Below, piece after piece: positions 61,575 to 64,000 of a DNA stretch of 64,000 nt. The stretch is from Nocardioides thalensis (GTDB lineage: Bacteria; Actinomycetota; Actinomycetes; Propionibacteriales; Nocardioidaceae). The translations under genes and the position numbers were made by a program. Position 1 is the stretch's first letter, and the number at the start of each line of letters is the position of its first letter. The stretch spans positions 620,001-684,000 of the forward strand of contig NZ_JACCFP010000001.1 of NCBI RefSeq assembly GCF_013410655.1, read 5' to 3'. A model generated the notes under the pieces. That model had not been told where the DNA came from and did not search any database. It worked only from the letters and a program-made list of their open reading frames with translations.

Positions 61575-61820
61575 ATGACCGCAAGGGACGACATCCTCGC
61601 CGCAGCGAACCGGCTCGCCAACCGATCGTCAGACCGCACCTTCACTCTCGCTGAGGTCATCACCGACGTCCGTCGAAGCGGCAGACGCTATGCCGAATCG
61701 ACGATCCGTACTCACGTGACGTCACGCATGTGTGCCAACGCTCCGAACCATCACGCCGTCACCTACGACGACCTCTACAGCCTCGGCGACGGCAGGTATC
61801 GCCTCAACCGAGAGTCCTAA
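61575..61820 (+). CDS. Small winged-helix protein (DUF7669-like)
   Basis: 81 residues. REDI-like start (TARDDILAAANRLANRSSDR), then TFTLAEVITDVRRSG, ESTIRTHVTSRMCANAP and a closing YDDLYSLGDGRYRL, a pattern seen in small modules attached to restriction or HNH enzymes (DUF7669, from memory). A compact winged helix that probably binds DNA. ATG 61575 begins the conserved region exactly. Free-standing here. The following 220 bases to 62041 show no gene. Confidence 0.65.
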   Translation: MTARDDILAAANRLANRSSDRTFTLAEVITDVRRSGRRYAESTIRTHVTSRMCANAPNHHAVTYDDLYSLGDGRYRLNRES

Positions 61821-62041
61821 GAGATGCATCGGTGCCGCACGCGAGCAGATACAACCAACCTCGTGCGCCTCCTGAAGGCCCCCAGGAGCAAGTGACCGGA
61901 TCGAGGCAGCGGGAGGGATCTGACCTTCGCCAGACGAGCCGCTCCGTCCTGGGAGTTCGATTGCGAGGAACGGGGGGTCGCCTCGAACGGGGCTTCGGTG
62001 TCCAGTCTCCTCCCACCGAGTTCGTCGTTCTTCTTGGCCCT

Positions 62042-64000
62042 TTATAGACCTTTATAGTTCGCGCCGATCGACGTCGCAGAGCCGATTGGTGGAAGACCGA
62101 GGTAGGTCGGTTCTTCGGGCCGGTCCGCGAGGGGCGTCATGCGCTGGATCTTGTCCTGCGTGGCCAGCAGCGAGACCTCTAACCCTTCGACCTCGCCGAG
62201 CCAGCCGTTGTCCTTTGCCTCCTGGATCCGGGCCCCGAGGTTGTCACGGATATCGATGAATCGGTCCAGTGCCTCGGGGTCGGGGCGCAGAAGGCTGCAT
62301 CGAATGCACGCGTGTTCGTGCGCGCAGGGCGACCCCCAGGCACGGCCGCAGGAGCCCAGACTCAACTTGCGCTCGACGAAGTGCTGCTGGAAAGCGTCCC
62401 ACTCCTCGTCGGTGATGTCGCGTTGATCCGGCTGCGGGGTGACTGCGCGACGGCGGGCGATGAAGTTGTTGTGTGCGCGGATGACGTCTTCGGAGTACAC
62501 CGCTGCGTAGACCGCCGTCGTCTCGATGGATTCGTGCCCCAGGAGCGCCGCGATGACGTGGATGGGAACCCCGCTGCTCTGAGCGTCCGTAGCGAAGATC
62601 CTCCGCAGATCGTGCGGGCGGAACCTGAGCGGCTCCCCGCCCGCAGTCACAAGCCCGGCCCACTCGCCCGCCTTATCCATCACGCCGTAGATGTACTGGT
62701 ACGAGATCGCGTTCCATCGGGCACGACGTCGCTGGAACAGCAACGGGGCGGGAGGAAGCGGCTTCTTTTCGTGGGTGTCATACCTGACGGTCAAGGGCAG
62801 GGTGCCGTCCGGTCGGCGCAACCGGTGGACGATGCGAGCGAGGACGTGCACGAGTTCCGGCGAGGCCGCCAACAGCCGCTCGGAGCCGCCCTTCGACGGG
62901 TAGACGTGAAGGAGCGGGATCACCTCACCGGTCTTTGGGTGCTTGAACCGTTGGATCGAGAACTGGTCGAGTTCGAGTAGTTCCTCGATTCGTAGGCCCG
63001 TCTGATGGAGGAGATGCACGGTTGCCCATGCCCAGAACGCCTCCTCCTCGCGGGCGGTCAGGTTGATGTAGTCCTTCTGCGACAACGAGTCCAACGGGCG
63101 GAGAATCACCGACGACGTTCCAATCCGTTGGCACTTGACGCCGTCGAACTCAACGACCGTGCCGAGCGGGAGCGGCTCCATGTCCGCGAGCCACCCCGAA
63201 GCCAGGCGCAGGCGGTCTTCCGTGGCCCGCAGCAGGCGGTCGACCTCCGGGGCTCGCTCGCGCGTGCGCTGGTGTGAACGTGCTTTGGACTCCCGCTGCT
63301 GCTTGCCGTTCGCGGCGACGTCCGCTTCGTTGATCGGCGACGGCGCGACCCACTGGACCCAGTAGGAGTCGGTCAACGCCCAGGTGGCGATGTCGAGGTA
63401 CATCGCTCGTACCTGCATCATGACGTTGAACCGGCCGCGGCGCTCGCTGCCGTCCCTCTTGACGGCGAGGCGTCGCTTCCAAGCCTCAGCGGTTTCGTCG
63501 TCGATAGCGAGTGAATCGGCACCGGGGTGGTGGATCTCGATGTCACGCCAGAACAGCCCGCACAGAGCCGCTACAAGGCTCTGCAGCGACGAGTAATCCA
63601 GGCGGCCCTCGCGTGCGCGCAGGTAACGGATCAGGCATTCGCGGACGCGCTTTGAGGCGACCTCGTGTCGGTCGACCAACTCGGTGACGGTCAGTTGCCC
63701 CCGCAACTGGGCGAGGCGCAGCGTCTCGGCCGGGTGATCGAGCGTCCCCATCTCGCGGAGGCAGTCCCACGCGTGGTGCACCCCGTTGACCTTGACCTTG
63801 ATGCCCTGTTCCCTCAGACCGCGCATGGCGCGCTGGTACGCGAGAAGGTCGTTGCCGGTGATGTCGGCTGGTCCCTTGCCCGTACGGCAGGCGATGTGGG
63901 CCATGACAACGACGGCAGCGCGGTTGTCGTAAAGGCTCTTTCCGAAGTGCTCGAACGCAGCCTCCAGTTGCTGGTAGCCCGTGTTGTCACGCAGCGACAG
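62042..64000 (-). CDS. Large tyrosine recombinase (partial at window edge)
   Basis: 652 residues in the window; the frame stays open to base 64000 (LSLRDNTGYQQLEAAFEHFG before the first internal Met), so the N-terminus lies outside. The catalytic set is intact: Arg in TGLRIEELLELD, HxxR in RPHDLRRIFAT, His in LLGHESIETT and Tyr in AVYAAVYSEDV. After it comes a Cys/His cluster (CGRAWGSPCAHEHACIRC), a zinc finger seen in Tn554-like and related recombinases. It probably moves or integrates the island. Further recombinase genes may follow off the edge. Confidence 0.9.
   Translation of the reverse strand: MSLRDNTGYQQLEAAFEHFGKSLYDNRAAVVVMAHIACRTGKGPADITGNDLLAYQRAMRGLREQGIKVKVNGVHHAWDCLREMGTLDHPAETLRLAQLRGQLTVTELVDRHEVASKRVRECLIRYLRAREGRLDYSSLQSLVAALCGLFWRDIEIHHPGADSLAIDDETAEAWKRRLAVKRDGSERRGRFNVMMQVRAMYLDIATWALTDSYWVQWVAPSPINEADVAANGKQQRESKARSHQRTRERAPEVDRLLRATEDRLRLASGWLADMEPLPLGTVVEFDGVKCQRIGTSSVILRPLDSLSQKDYINLTAREEEAFWAWATVHLLHQTGLRIEELLELDQFSIQRFKHPKTGEVIPLLHVYPSKGGSERLLAASPELVHVLARIVHRLRRPDGTLPLTVRYDTHEKKPLPPAPLLFQRRRARWNAISYQYIYGVMDKAGEWAGLVTAGGEPLRFRPHDLRRIFATDAQSSGVPIHVIAALLGHESIETTAVYAAVYSEDVIRAHNNFIARRRAVTPQPDQRDITDEEWDAFQQHFVERKLSLGSCGRAWGSPCAHEHACIRCSLLRPDPEALDRFIDIRDNLGARIQEAKDNGWLGEVEGLEVSLLATQDKIQRMTPLADRPEEPTYLGLPPIGSATSIGANYKGL

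Noticed and set aside
1..64000. CRISPR arrays and tRNA genes
   Set aside because: No regularly spaced repeats with unique spacers and no tRNA-like cloverleaf with a GGTTCGA arm were recognised by reading; a covariance scan was not possible.

Overview
The window is very GC-rich, with dense coding and frequent GTG starts and ATGA/GTGA stop-start overlaps. Gene content and order (miaB, miaA, dapF, hflX, DinG-like helicase, lexA, nrdR-nrdJ) are typical of Actinomycetota. The short palindromic repeats and the DUF6318/PKD-type protein pair suggest a Nocardioides-like member of the Propionibacteriales. The organism assignment is inference from gene order and composition, not from a marker gene.

Positions 1-43.7 kb look like core chromosome with small accessory insertions. 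The left end holds a branched-chain-amino-acid-type ABC uptake operon (livM partial, livH, livK) divergent from a LacI-family regulator and a glycerate kinase. A tandem 12-bp operator-like repeat lies between them. Then come miaB, a TetR-like regulator, a Nudix hydrolase, a small antitoxin-like protein, miaA, an AraC-DinB fusion with a RibD-C-type reductase, a secreted gamma-glutamyltransferase, dapF, a DUF4349 lipoprotein, a short-chain dehydrogenase, a PhoD-like phosphatase, a Tat-exported GMC oxidoreductase/subunit-3/ThuA cluster, a QorB-like/HxlR divergent pair, hflX, two paralogous RTX-type secreted proteins, an FMN reductase plus MFS exporter, an SGNH hydrolase, the DinG-like helicase and a secreted metalloprotease. 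lexA is divergent from a LysM-domain SOS cell-division inhibitor, with three LexA boxes between them. Several lipoprotein and membrane genes follow, then a TetR/membrane-protein divergent pair with duplicated operators, and finally nrdR-nrdJ behind two NrdR boxes spaced 31 bp.

Several families of short palindromic repeats are scattered through this core. Some are translated in frame inside miaB, ggt and nrdJ, and a separate tandem repeat is translated inside the DinG-like gene. Others supply the stop codons of miaA and of the LysM gene.

From 43.7 kb to the right edge the window is an accessory island. It starts immediately after the nrdJ terminator with a decayed rtcB fragment. It contains two small XRE regulators sharing an operator-like sequence, and an overlapping pair of unusual tyrosine recombinases whose catalytic fold appears duplicated. 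A SRA-HNH modification-dependent endonuclease is next, followed by a three-gene operon with overlapping ends: type III DNA methyltransferase, type III restriction helicase-nuclease, and an OLD-family ATPase-TOPRIM protein. The rest is an Arr-like ADP-ribosyltransferase, a CoiA-like nuclease with a duplicated C-terminal module, four poorly known genes and a large tyrosine recombinase that runs off the right edge. The island reads as a defence island on, or beside, an integrative element.
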